Assembly (NCBI GenBank): GCA_008802785.1
Contig: VUYT01000007.1
Span: 682,001-746,000 of the forward strand
Source of the DNA: Symmetrospora coprosmae
Taxonomy: Eukaryota > Basidiomycota > Cystobasidiomycetes > Symmetrosporaceae
DNA: 64,000 bases
Direction: 5' to 3'
Below the pieces are notes generated by a model. That model saw only the letters and a list, made by a program, of their open reading frames with translations, had not been told where the DNA came from and made no database searches. This document shows, piece by piece, positions 13,501 through 25,434 of the stretch. The translations under genes were made by a program, and so were the position numbers. Numbering within the stretch: the stretch's first letter is position 1; every line of letters starts with the position of its first letter.

Positions 13501-16500
13501 GGACTGCCCAAGCTGTATGCCTGTCTCTCCCCGCCATCAGTTGGGGCATCTCGGCTGATCGCACTGTCTACGAGTTTCTGCTGGATTGCCCTCAGGTCTG
13601 CCAGATTCCAACCTGACTCGTTATCCCTCAAGAAAGCCTGTACGGCAGCATCTTCCCGCCTTCTCGCATCATCATCATCACCATCGCCCTCATCGTTAGA
13701 GCGCTCCGCATCTTCCTGCTCGTTTTCGTGGATCCTGTCCATCTTGCTCACGACTGTGCCCTTCGTAGGTGAGGCGGGCAGGGAGCCCGGCAAGGCCCTC
13801 AGCAGGTCGTAATCGCTGTCGTTGCCCGCGCCCATACCACGCCATGAGGAGCCTGTCGACTCCATACTGTCCGGACGGGCGTGCTGCCGATGCTGATACT
13901 GCTCCTCCGCCTCAGTATGGTGTTGGTTGCCCTGGCCATCATGCCTGCCATTCGGAAAGGCTCCGTCGAGGGGCGTCCCCTTTGGCGACATCTGGCTGTG
14001 CATCTCGGCCGGCGCGCCGTTTGCGGCAGACCTTCTACCCGATTCGACAGAGTCCGTCGCGTTGGTGAAAGTGAAAGCAGAGAAGGAAGGTGGCCGGGCT
14101 GTCTGTGCGGCATGAGCAGCGGGTGAGAGGGGCTGGGCGGCTTCGTCAGACAGATCTCGTTGCACGTCTGAAGCGGGTGTATACGAGTCGTGATGCGCCG
14201 TGAGGGAAGAATGGTGATGTTGCTGAGTATCCATCATGAGAGATGCGATCGATGCTGCCGAGGCTGATTGCGGCAGTGGCGGCAGACCGAAGGTGGGCGG
14301 GGGCGAGAGGGGCGGCCCGCTGCGCGACGAAACGGCTGAACCAGCTCGGGAATGCGCGGGAGTATAGCCTTGATCATGCCCTTGCTGAGACTGCAGCTGG
14401 CCATCCCCCGATTGCCCCTCTCCCACGATGTCGAGCATGGGTCCACTGCCCTGCCGGAGATGCTGCACGGAGCGGTTGGATGCTGATCTGGGAAAAGCAG
14501 ATTGAACCGCGGAAAGCGGCGGGCGAAAGTCTGTGTCGGTGCCGCGAGAAGTCATCGTGCCATTGCTGGCGAGCGACCTGGCTGAAGTCGAGGCGGGTAC
14601 GGAGACAGACTGTGCTGATGCGTGCGCAGGGTGGGGCTCGGAGATCTGCTCAGAGGCAGACGTTTCGTGCGCATCTGGAGAGCGTGTGGCGCGGAGGTAT
14701 GCCAGGCCGGGCGAATTAGGGGCGGACATGCGTGGATCCGGCTGGCTTTGAACGCCCAGCAGGGTATTGGGTCTTGCCGTCGCTTCTGAAGTGACCGTCC
14801 CGACGATGGACGGCTGACTTGACGTCGGCCTGCTGTCCTCCTGCTCTTCTAATTGACCAATATCGCTGCTGTTGCGCTCGTCTGGGAATGCCAGCCTCGG
14901 TGATCCGCTCAAGCTATGATTAGAGCGCATGCCATCAACAGCGAGAGAGGCTTCCAGCTCCTCTGTGTCGTCATAGGCGAATGCGCGGTGCGGATGACGG
15001 TCGGATGAGCTGGCTGTCGAAAGGTGGTCACCTCGCTCGTCCAGATCATGCTCCTGGCTGTACCCGCTGTGATCATGGCGGTCGTAGCTGTAGCCGGAGT
15101 TATTGCTGTAGTCGTGCTCCTCGCTACGGGCGTCCCTGTTAGAGTGAGGATCGTCGACATGATCGTGACCCTCGTCCAACTCGTCCTCATAGTGTTCCGA
15201 TTGATCCTCCTCCGCTATCGGCTCTGGGCCCGCCTGGGCCATGTGATACTGCGTGTGCGTGAGCTCGCGCTCAATGTCCTCAAGTACGCGCGAAAGCCGA
15301 TTGAATTGCTTCCGCGACATGGGCACGTCGTGAAGTTCCGACTGGACAGGCCCGGCCCCGAAGGTATTTCCTTCTTCTGCCAACGCAGGATTGTCCTCCT
15401 CCTCCTCGTCGTCTCTCTCACCCTCTTCGTCGTCCGAGTCCTTGGGCCGGTACGGGTCATACTCGTCCTCATCTCGGCGCGAGTATCGAATAGCAGGGAC
15501 GGGCGGCGGTACCGCTCTTGGGCTCCAGTGGAGGTCATCGGACTGGGCGCTCGAGCTCGAGCTCGCACTCGCCAGTCTGCGAATGCGTCGTCTGCCGGAC
15601 GGCGTGCTTGGTTCTTTAGAGCCCGGCGATATTGCATGCGCAGGCGAGCCAGCGTCATCGGTCCCGCTGCTGCTCCCACTGGCTCCGACACCCGCGCCTG
15701 GGTTCTCCGCGCCCGCGAGCGTCGGCGAGCGGCCCATCTTTGAGAGCACGTCCCGCTCGAGCCCTCCCCCGCCAAAGAGGCCGTTCCCCCTCGCTGCGTC
15801 TCTGGCAGCGTAGAAGTCGGCCGCAGACGACAGGGCGAATCCTGTTCCTGGTGCTTCGTAGGCTTGAGCGCGTCCGCCGTTGGTGGAGGCGCTCCTGACG
15901 GGGGAGTGGGACCCAGAGGCTGGCGCAGACGCATAAGATGCTTTATGTGATTGCGGAGCGGGATGCTGTGAGTAGTGCCCCGCAGACGAGGACGGGGAGA
16001 ATGGGGTGTGATGCCCGCTGCTCCTGGACCGATGCTCATCAGACGACGACAGCGCCGAATAAACCGAGTCGCCAGTGGGGTATGCGCGTCTGCTTGTAGT
16101 GCTTGCCGCGTAGGACGAGGAGTGGGAAGCGTTGTCGTGCTCGTGCTCGTGCAGCGTATCGAGCGCGATGGGTGGCGGCGGCGCGTTGCCATTGCCATTG
16201 ACACGGGCGCGTCCGCTCGGCGTCGCTGAGGATGACGCCGCCTCGTACATTGACTGCAGGCGATACTGCTGCATGACCATGAGCTCTTCTGATTCCGTAA
16301 GGCGGCCCGTCGCGCGCTGGACCCTGTGTGTGAGCAGAGTGGTCAGCTCAGCACGCGCCCTAGACTGCATGCAGCAGCAGCAGCAGCGGCGCCCCACCTA
16401 AGGTGGCTCTGCATCTCATTCTCGCTGAGCAGACTCCCATCCTTGCCGCGCAGCAGGGTGAAGCGGCGCGTCAAGCTGGGCAGGATGAGGGATGTCCTGA

Positions 16501-16675
16501 AGTTGTCGTCGTCGAGCTTGAGCTCCTCCCGAGGTTGCTGCCGTCGCCGGCTGGGCCTCCTCGTCGGGACAGGCAACGGCGCATTGCCATCCTCCTTCTG
16601 CTGTCCCTGCTGCTCTCTGTCCCTGTCCCTGTCCTTTTCCTTCTTTGCATTGCTCTTCCTGCGCAGTCGTCGCAT
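10585..16675 (-). CDS. large low-complexity hypothetical protein, 1,969 aa
   Basis: Exons on the minus strand: 16398-16675, 13466-16359, 10801-13391, 10585-10731; 1,969 residues, with a phase match at every junction. The N-terminus is Lys/Arg/Glu-rich; residues about 55-130 form the only part that looks conserved and folded (RTSLILPSLTRRFTLLRG, then a helical stretch RAELTTLLTHRVQRATGR and LMVMQQYRLQSMYEAAS). The rest is Ser/Pro/His/Asp-rich and disordered in character, with acidic runs (DEEEEDN type) and many SPxR/SP motifs typical of phosphorylated scaffolds. A short helical C-terminus (LEVYEASDETQVAALIEEL) ends in a basic KQQHS tail. The 38-base first intron is unusually short; if it is not spliced the protein would start at another ATG near 16397. 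I do not recognise a named family. Confidence 0.75.
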
Positions 16676-17052
16676 CTATGCTATCCCTGGACCCCTTCGG
16701 TGGCAAGCAGCAGCGGAGCGCGGCGATGCCGATGCAGATGCAGATCCTGTCCGGCGGTCCAGCTCTGATGGAGCTCTGTCGATGCGATGCAATGTAAATG
16801 TGCAAATCCGTCCGACAGGTGACTGTCGGCTCCGCTTGCCTGACGCACGCGCGGGTCTCCACCAGTTGGTCAGGACGCAACCTCCTCCAGCTCAGGGCAG
16901 GGCAGGTCGCGTCGAATCTCCAGAGATTGCGGGTCGCCAACGTCTATAGGAGATCTACAGCTAGCTATCTCGATCTACGCGCTTCAAGAGACACTGCGGC
17001 TACACTGCCGCCTTTCATCGAGTGCAATGCACGGCGTTCGCATCGCGCCTTC
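16676..17052. other. intergenic gap
   Basis: About 380 bases between the acetate kinase stop and the start of the large minus-strand gene. Presumed promoter and leader; no supported element. Confidence 0.5.
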
Positions 17053-18626
17053 TCACGGCTTGTCCCCAAAGACGTCCCTGGCCATGCCCGCGCACACGCC
17101 CTCTTCGTCCGTGAGGACCCTGAGGGCCTTGATCCTGCTGCCCTCCTTGGTGCTGCTGATGAGCACCGCGTCGTCCTCGCTCGCCCCTGCCGCCTCGTTC
17201 GCCTCGTCATCGACACGGACGCCCACCCACGCAACCTGGCGCAGGATGGACGCGCGCAGGCTCGCCGATTTCTCGCCGATCCCGCCGGAAAAGACAATGG
17301 CGTCGGGTGCGCCCTGCAGCGGGACGAGGTACGCGCCAATGTAATTCTGGCACAGAAGAGGCCCGTTGCATTGTGGGGCGGCGCACGTATGAGCAAGCAC
17401 GCACTTCAGCACCCTGTCCTACCCTGTGTCATTGAGTGAGAAGACGCGAACACCACGCACCAGGATGCGGTTCTCAAACAGCTTGACGGCCAGCCGCTCC
17501 TTGCCGTCTGCCTTCTCGGCCTTGCTCGCAATCTCGCCGTACTCGCTCGTCCCGCACAGACCCTGGAACCCGCTCTGCTTGTTGAGGACGAGCTCGCCAT
17601 GCCCGATGTGCATGCCCTTTGTCTCGACGAGCTTGCCTGCGGACTCCGGCTCCGGGAAGAGGTGGAAGATGAGCGAGGGATCGAGGCTGCCGGACCGGGT
17701 CCCGCCGGGCAGCCCTTCGAGGGGCGTGAGGCCCATCTGCTCGTCACGGTCAGCCCCAAGCACGGGTACGGGTCAGCGGCGTCTGTCAGATGGGAGCGAG
17801 GAACAGCGTGCCGCCCACGGTCGTGTCGTAGCTCTTGCCGTCTTTGACGCAACACATGCTCGCCCCGCTGCCCAGGTGGCAGATGATCAGGCTCGTCTCC
17901 CCTTCTGGCTTGCCGAGGAACTTTGCCGATTTGGTCAGGATGCTCTGGTACGAGAGACCATGGAAACCGTATCTCCGCAATGGCACTGGCGGCGCGTGCT
18001 CCGGCTGAGCGATGGGGTACGTCCAGATGTGTTCAGGGATTGAGTGGTGGAACTGCGGGCAGCGGCGTGGTGACTCGCATCAGCCGGACAACGTTGCTAG
18101 ATGAAGGAGGATGTAGCCTTGTGGCGATGCGCACCAGCGTGTCGAAGCAGAGCAGGTTCTTTGCCGTCGGCAATCGCTCCAGGACGGCTTTGACCGTCTC
18201 GACGGCGGCGCTATTGTGCAGCGGTGCGAATGCGCTGAGCTCCTCGAGGCGCTGCAGGGCCTCCTGGTGCTCCTTTGTGACAGTCACGGGCTTGTCGAAC
18301 GTGCCGCCGTGCACGATGCGGTGCGTCACTATCACGACATCCTCCTTGCGCGATATTGTGCCGCGGTGCTCGAGCTCGGAGAGGACGTCCTCGAAGATCT
18401 CGGCGTGCGCCTCGCCTTTTACGTAGCGCGAGCCAGAGCTAGAGCCGGAACCAGACGTGGACGCGGACGCGGACGCATTCACGGTCGACTTGTACTTGAG
18501 GGTTGCGCTGTCGGATCCGATGGAGGAGGCCGAGACCGAGGCGAGCTCCTGTAGGTCCGGGTACGAGAAGAGCGTGCTCTTGAGGGAGCTGCTGCCGCAA
18601 TTCAGCGAGAGGAGCGCTTTTCCCAT
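17053..18626 (-). CDS. ackA: acetate kinase
   Basis: Catalyses acetyl phosphate + ADP to acetate + ATP (reversible). In fungi it is thought to work with phosphoketolase, which supplies acetyl phosphate. Exons on the minus strand: 18135-18626, 17819-18052, 17461-17736, 17053-17346; 431 residues, near the usual 400-430. Family signatures are clear: SLNCGSSSLKSTLF at the N-terminus, RRYGFHGLSYQSI, ICHLGSGASMCCVKDGKS, MGLTPLEGLPGGTRSG and AIVFSGGIGEKSASLR. A Ser/Ala/Gly-rich insertion after about residue 40 is not part of the bacterial enzyme and probably forms a surface loop. No transit peptide is visible, so the enzyme is probably cytosolic. No phosphoketolase gene lies in this window. Confidence 0.95.
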
Positions 18627-19252
18627 TCTGAGGTGTGCAGGACTTGCGAGTGTCTGTGTGATGATGATGGCAAGAAGCAAGCCTCGACACGCGCACGCGA
18701 CTCGACTCGACTCGTTGCGGGCGTTGCGTCATCGCGGCACCTCATTCATCCTCCGGAGCGCCTGCTCGCAGCAATGTACTATGGCTAACCCATGCAGACA
18801 GGGTTTGCGAAGCAGTATTGCTACCCTTGGAGCTTGTGTGCGTTCGCTCATCTGTACTGTACCTAGTGTGAGCGAGCGCCTCTCAGCGCCAGTGCCCGTG
18901 CCAGTGCCTGGGTGGTGGCCACTGAAGCTCTCTGTGCGTATGCATGGGATGCAACGCGATGCGATGCGGATGCGACCACACGGAGTATGCGAATGGTCTG
19001 CTGTCCTCTACGGTCTGTGCATCGTGTCCTGACGCGTGTGTGCGTTGTCCAAGGGATGCTGCCCCATTGCACCGTCGGCATTCTGCCCCTCCCTGTCTGC
19101 AGACTCAGCACTCAGCACTCATCTCCCCGTCCCCTCCCATCGTTCGCATCTCACCCATTCAATCACAATCAATCAGGAGGAGGCTGTCACATAGAAACAT
19201 CCCTGGGCACAGTAGCATCACAATCGCAACCCCTCCAGCGCCGCCGCACACC
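18627..19252. other. divergent intergenic region, acetate kinase / Sch9
   Basis: About 625 bases between two divergent genes, so both promoters should be here. No recognisable binding site stands out. The 3' part is CT-rich near 19090-19240, as in many fungal leaders. Confidence 0.5.
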
Positions 19253-22200
19253 ATGCTCGGTGCGTTTTGGAGCGGCAGCGGGAGCAGCAATAGAGGGCGG
19301 TCAGCGACGGGAGGAGCATTCAACGATGGAGGCGACACGACACCGAGGGCAACTGCAGTCGGAGCAGGGTCGTCTGCTCCCAGCGAGAGGAACCCGTTCG
19401 AGCTGAGCCTGTCGTCGTCGTCGTCGTCGTCGTCGTCGTCCACCGGCAAGGTCCACAGCCGCAAGAACAGCGCAGCCTCGCTCTCGGCCACGAGCAGCAA
19501 CGTTGGCGCTGGCTTTCCCCAGTCGGTACCGTCTGGGCTGCGGACGCCGACCCTGCAAAAGTCGTTCGTCCTGCCAGAGATTACGAGCAGCGTCAATGCA
19601 CACGGTGCGGTACAGTCGCACCCGTCCACTTCCGCCGCGTCGTCCCTGCACCAGTCGCCCGTCCACTCGGTCTCCGGGTCCGGCAGGAACACCCCAGTGC
19701 GCGCACACCACTCTGTCAGCCCGTACCCACAGCAGCAGCAGCAGCAGTCGTCTGCTGCATTGACGGCATCCCCAAGAGTGGGGAGCTCGCTCTCCAAGCC
19801 GTCGACGACGGCCTCGTCCGTTACCGCCGGCAGCAGCAGCAGCAGCAGCAGCAGCCATGCAGGGCAGGCGAGCCACTCCCGCCCAGCACCGTCCCACCCG
19901 CAGGCATCGCAGCAGGCGCAGTCATCTGCACAATCACAGACGCAACCGCAGCAGAGACCACCAGAGTTCAAGCTGAGCCAGCCGCCAGAGAGCAAGCATG
20001 GCGCGAGCCCAAACAAGGACAGAGAGCCGGGTAACGGCACATCTGCAGCGCCAGCGCCATCGCCGGCATCATCGTCCTCACCCTCGTCTGCAACTTCGTC
20101 GACCTCCACTTCCACAACCACCAGCACCTCGGCCTCCAAGCCGCCCTCATCGTCCACGACGACCGTGTCGACCTCGACGTCGCGCTCGACCGCGACCAAC
20201 AAGATCTCGCCCTCGTCCGCCACGGGCACGGGCACGGGCACAGCATCACGGCGCAAGGTTGACACGTCGTATCTCAAGGGCAAGCTGACGGTCAAGATCA
20301 TGGAGGCGCGCGGCCTGGCTGCCCCTTCGGCCGATGCGCGGCCGTACGTGGTGGCCACGTTCGAGCAAAATGAGTTTGTCTCGAGAGAGGCCATCAACGA
20401 GCACGAGGAGGACGCAAAGGGCGAGCCCATGAGTCCGGAGAGTAGCAGCCACATGCGCAGGTCGCAGAAGGAGGCGCTGAGCAACGACAAGGCACAGTCG
20501 CAATCGCAATCGCAGAGCATGATGCCCGGAGAGGAGCAGCAGCGCCCGACGGCTGGCCAAGGGCAAGACGACAAGATGGACACGTCGACTGCGTCGGCGT
20601 ACAACCCTGTCTGGAAGCACGAAGTGGCATTGTGCGTACTTCTCTCTGGCTATTACTCGCCTGCGTATCTTCGCACGGATAGCTGACGTCCTGTCGTGCT
20701 CGCCTCTGTTTCTGCTCCTGCCTCGATGTCCGCTCCCGCGCTTGATTTGATGGTGGCGCGGTGTGGCCAGCGATGTGACGTCCGACAACTCGCCCGTCAC
20801 GGTGTGCGTGTACGACCGCGAGACCGAGGTCGAGGCCTTCCTCGGCCTCGTCGACATCCAGCCAAAGCTCAGCCACGGCTGGAGCAGCGACGAGTGGCAC
20901 ACGCTCCACTCGAGGCAGGATGAGCACGTATCGGGCGAGGTGCGCGTGCGCATCAGCTTTGAGCGGTCCGAGGTGGGTTCCCTCCCTTGCGTCCATTCTT
21001 TCTTGTCTGCCCGGTGAAGCGAGGCGCGAAGGAAGGGCACGTGCTGATGATGGAATTGCGGACGTGCTGTCTTGTGCGCAGGCTCGCCGGACGCTGCGCG
21101 CCTCGGACTTTGAGTTCCTCCGGATGATCGGCAAGGGCACGTTTGGACGCGTGTTCCAGGTGCGGAAAAAGGACACGAAGCGCATCTACGCCATGAAGGT
21201 GCTGTCGAAGCGCGAGATCATTGCCAAGAAGGAGGTGCAGCACACGATTGGGGAGCGCCGGATCCTCCAGCGCAGCTCCGAGTGCCCTTTCCTGCTCGGC
21301 CTCAAGTTCAGCTTCCAGTCCGAGACGGAGCTCTTCCTCGTCATGGACTTCAAGTCTGGCGGCGAGCTCTTCCACCACCTCCAGCGCGAAGGGCGCTTCA
21401 CCGAGGACCGCGCACGGTTCTACGCCGCCGAAATCACGCTCGCATTCGAGTACCTCCACAAGTACCACATTGTCTATCGCGATCTCAAGCCAGAGAACAT
21501 CCTCCTGGACGCGACGGGCCACATTGTCCTGTGCGATTTTGGCCTCTCCAAGCCCGACCTCCCGTCGAACGCCCTCACAAACACCTTCTGCGGCACGACC
21601 GAGTACCTGGCCCCAGAGGTCCTGCTCGACGACCACGGGTACTCGCAGACTGTTGATTTCTGGTCGCTGGGTGAGTGGTCATGTCAAAGGCGACCACGAC
21701 TTTGCGAGTGTCAAGGTGCGAAATCATTAACGCACCTCTATCCTCCTCCGATGATGCACCGCAGGCGTCCTGCTGTTTGAAATGTGCTGCGGGTGGAGTC
21801 CATTCTACGCCGAGGACACGCAGCAAATGTACAAGAACATCTGCTTTGGCAAGATCAAGTTCCCGCGCGGTGTGATCGGAGACGATGGCAAGCAATTTGT
21901 CAAGGGGGTGCGTCCTCGCTCCTGGGCAGCTTACGCGTCCGATCACGCAGCTGATGCTTGCAAGTGGTCCCCTGGGTAGCTCCTGAATCGCAATCCGGCG
22001 CACCGTCTCGGCTCGAAGCGCGACGCTGCGGAACTCAAGGAGCACGCCTTCTTCAAGATGATTGACTGGGAGGCGCTCGGCGCGCGCCAGGTGACGGTTC
22101 CGTTCAAGCCGTTTGTGGACTCTGACGAGAGCGTCTCGAACTTCGACCCGGAGTTCACCGAGGCCGACATTCTGAAGGAGGCGCCAAAAGATAACGGCGA

Positions 22201-22465
22201 CTGGTTTGACGACGACCCGACCACGCCTTGGCTCGACGACGGGCCGCCCGGTACCGGGAACGGCGGGGCGAGGCCGGCGCCCGTGCCCATCAACCCGAGC
22301 AGGGACCGCATGAACGGGGCCGGTGCGGGCCCGCTCGACGAGCAGGCCCAGGACGCGTTCAGGGGGTTCAGCTATTCGGGCGACGCAGAGCTGCACGATC
22401 TCATGCGGCACGCGAGCATGTCCGAAGAGGACGCCGCGGCCGCCGACAACGACATGCGGGCGTGA
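19253..22465 (+). CDS. SCH9: Sch9-like C2-AGC protein kinase
   Basis: AGC-family Ser/Thr kinase of the Sch9/Sck1 (S6K-like) type, acting downstream of TOR and nutrient signals. Exons: 19253-20631, 20771-20972, 21082-21670, 21765-21907, 21980-22465; 932 residues. A Ser/Gln/Thr-rich N-terminus (about 340 residues, including a polyserine run near 19408-19440) precedes a C2 domain (about 340-520), then the kinase (about 533-795) with GKGTFGRV, AMKVLSKREII, YRDLKPEN, DFGLSK and NTFCGTTEYLAPE. The AGC tail carries PFVDSDESVSNFDPEF and the hydrophobic motif FRGFSYSG. The C2-plus-AGC arrangement separates it from Akt/PKB (PH domain) and from Pkc1 (HR1, C1). I chose ATG 19253 because the upstream frame is not protein-like. 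Confidence 0.93.
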
Positions 22466-22940
22466 GGCAGAATGCCAGAACCCCCGTCAATGGACACTCT
22501 TCTTCCTCTCCCTTGTCTCTGTCGCCCTCGCTCTCGCTCTCGTACCCTTCACCCTTCACTCTGGGCCACATGCCCGCCATGACTGTCTCTCGTATTGCAT
22601 CTGTACAGCCGGCCAGATGAAGGGGCATAGACTCCCTCGCGTCTGGCCCATCTTCTCGCTCACGGGCGCTCCTCAGGCCTCGCTCGCTGTGAAGTGACGT
22701 CCGCTGTCAAGACACAGACCTCGTGCGCTGTGCTGTGTCGTGCCCTGCGTACTGTACATGTAGCCACCCTGCAAGTCCCAGCATGTCGCATCGTCAGCTC
22801 GAGTCACTCTCTCCATCGTATCCGGAGCTTGCGGCCGGGTGACGGTGCCGCTGACTCCGAGTCGCCTTGCGCGCCGCCTCCCCGCCTCACGGCTCTGCCT
22901 TCTCCACGCAAGGAGCATACCAAAAAGAACACCAGACAGG
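22466..22940. other. intergenic gap
   Basis: About 475 bases between the Sch9 stop and the aminotransferase start; pyrimidine-rich near 22500-22560. Presumed terminator and promoter only. Confidence 0.5.
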
Positions 22941-24857
22941 ATGGCAGCAACGTGAGGCTGACATGGATCCTCAGGCTGCTGCATTGCCCAATGCAATGCA
23001 CCCGCTCATCCTGCAGCTGCTGTGTTGACCACTGGCCAGGAACGGAGCCAGCACCGGCAAGATTGTGCACCCGAGTGACGAGGTCGACTGGAAGAACCTC
23101 ACCTTCGGCCTCGCGCCCACGAATGGCTACGCCAAAGTCGTTTGGGTGCGCATGTCTCCTGTCCACGTCGGAGCGAATGCTCGTGTTGGCGCGTTGTCCA
23201 GGGCTCACTGGGTGACTGTACGGCTACGCTACCACACAGAAAAACGGCAGCTGGGGCACGCCCGAGCTCGTAAAAGAGCCTTACGTCCAGCTCCACGTCG
23301 CGAGCGTCGCGCTCAACTATGGACAGTCTGTGCGTTGCATGCTGCTCGCGCGTGCGAGTGGACTCGGTCGCTGACGTTTTTCGTCTGAATGCATCAACGA
23401 ATGGCTTCTCGCGGCAACACGGGACAGGTCTTTGAAGGGGTACGTCTCGCCCTGCTTGTTTTGCAATCTCCCCTCCCTGCCATCCGCCTACTGATGTGCG
23501 CTGTGGCATTCCTCCCACTCCAGCTCAAAGCGTACCGTCACAAGGACGGCTCTGTCCGCATCTTCCGCCCCACGGAGAACGCCGCGCGGATGAACCACTC
23601 TGCGCAGATGGTCTGCATGCCCGAGCTGCCCGAGGCGCTCTTCCTCGAGACGACGCGCCTGTGCGCCGCCGCCAACTTGGAGTTTGTCCCGCCCTACGGC
23701 CCGCACGGGACGGCCGGATCGCTCTACATGCGCCCGCTGTACTTTGGCAGCGGGGGCAACCTCGCCCTAGGCCCGCCGGACGAATTCACTCTGTGCGTGC
23801 TGCCGCCTCGTCGTCGCTGCTACCCGGGCATGCTGCTCGGCAGGAGCCTGCTCGTTGCTGATGCCGCGCTGCGCAAACCCCAACAGCCTCGTCTGGTGCA
23901 CGCCTGCGGGATCCCTCTACGGCGCAGCCAGCACGAGCTCCCCAGGCGTCGACGCCTTCGTTCTCGAGGACTTCGACAGAGCCGCACCAAAAGGCACCGG
24001 GTCAGGCAAGCTTGCTGGAAACTACGCTCCGTATGTCGCCCTACTTCTGTCTGTGTCTCAAGGCAAGACTGCCATTCGCAAAAAAGGGTCCAAGCCAGGC
24101 TGACTGCGTGCAATCTCGGATCTCCGCGCTGCCGCAATTGCCACAGCGTCTTTCAGCACATGATTGCCGCCAAGAAGGCCGGCTATGCCATCACTCTGCA
24201 CCTCGACAGTGGTGAGTTCTTGCATACGCTCCGTCTGCAGTGTGCCCATCCGTAGTGTCGCCTGCTGACCGGGTCGTTCCTGCTCGAACCCAGCCACGCG
24301 AACCAAGATTGACGAGTTCTCGACGTCCAATTGCCTGCTCCTCGCATACGAGCAGGGGGCGGGATCCTCCGATTCAGAGCGCCTCAGGAAGCCGACGCTC
24401 TACGTGCCTGCGTCCGACTCTATCCTCCGGAGCGTGACGACAAAGTCGATTGCGCAGATTGCGGACAAGTCGCTCGGGTGGAAGGTCGAGCACGCCCCGG
24501 TCGAGTTTGCCGATGTGAAGGTGCGGTCAAGTCTTGGCTCATCTCACAGAATTGTTGCAGGTTTCTAGCTGACGCGCGCGTGAGTGTGCGTTTGTTGTCG
24601 TGCGTACTGCGGTGCAGGCGGGCAAGTTTGACGAGGTGGCCGCCGCCGGGACGGCAGCCGTCATCACGCCCGTCCGGAGCGTGACGTACCACACGTCTGC
24701 GACCGAGACGAGCAAGGTCGAAATTGGCAACGGCCAGACTGCAGGCCCAGGATTCATCCACCTCATGTCGCAGCTGACGGGCATCCAGTCGGGCGACGTC
24801 GAGGATTCGTACGGGTGGCTCTGGCCGAAGGAGGGGATCCAGCCTGTCGAGCAGTAG
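22941..24857 (+). CDS. BAT: branched-chain amino acid aminotransferase
   Basis: PLP enzyme moving amino groups between Leu/Ile/Val and 2-oxoglutarate, last step of synthesis and first of breakdown. Exons: 22941-22951, 23040-23145, 23240-23329, 23428-23439, 23524-23792, 23887-24030, 24147-24211, 24294-24520, 24618-24857; 387 residues. Two exons are tiny: the first (11 bases, MAAT) and the fourth (12 bases, VFEG). Family landmarks: [61 protein letters not shown] followed by the PLP-lysine region [18 protein letters not shown], and [11 protein letters not shown]. The eukaryotic enzyme often exists as mitochondrial and cytosolic forms; this start shows no mitochondrial presequence, so a cytosolic form is likelier unless another 5' exon is used. 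Confidence 0.95.
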
Positions 24858-25434
24858 AGCAGGGTACAATCGGGCAGAAGGGTACAATCAGCAGAGGGTG
24901 GTGTACGAACGCGTTGTCCCCATTGATACGCGTCCTGTCCTGCCAGTGCTCGAACCGATGCCGATGCCACGTGCCCGGTCACTCTACGCGTCCGACGCGT
25001 CCCGCTTTTGGTTTCTCGAGGGAGGACGCGATGTGAGATTGCGATTGCGATTGCGACTGATGCATGTAGTGAGGCCATGTGTAGGTGGTATGTATGCGCA
25101 CCGTGTGTGTAGTGGTGCACATCGGCTAGCCTAGGTCGTGCGGCCTTCTGGGGAACTGCACTGTCGCTGCCGACTCGGGTGGCCTCCTCCTCCTCCTCTT
25201 CCTTCTCCTTGCTCTCCTCTCCTCTCCTCTCCTCTCCTCCAACGCCATCCATCAGCTACGCACATTCACATCGTCGTCCTTCCCTCCCCCATTCTGTACT
25301 GCTTTCCATACTCGTACGAGCTCGCTCCATTCCCACACTCGTTTAGCTCTTCGCCGCTTCTTTCACTTCACTGTACACCCGAGAGCCTCAGCACGCCCAG
25401 CCGCCGGCCCCAAGATAAAAACAACAGCGATACC
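24858..25434. other. intergenic gap upstream of secreted gene 1
   Basis: About 575 bases. The downstream half is strongly pyrimidine-rich on the plus strand (including the CTCTC repeat listed separately), typical of a fungal promoter/leader. No other element recognised. Confidence 0.5.
25212..25239. repeat. CTCTC simple repeat
   Basis: Tandem CTCTC/CCTCT units within a CT-rich tract about 200 bases upstream of secreted gene 1. A very similar CT tract lies at 36406-36430. Probably promoter-associated low complexity. Confidence 0.7.

Noticed and set aside
19159-20604. Long minus-strand open frame of about 480 codons opposite the Sch9 N-terminus
   Set aside because: It is the mirror of Ser/Thr/Gln-rich coding DNA and is Asp/Val/Leu/Cys-rich with runs of D and C; no domain and no sensible gene structure.
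2159-24857. Idea that Rad3, Pkc1, acetate kinase, Sch9 and the aminotransferase form a functional cluster
   Set aside because: They belong to unrelated pathways, lie on both strands with their own promoters, and fungi commonly have such mixed neighbourhoods.
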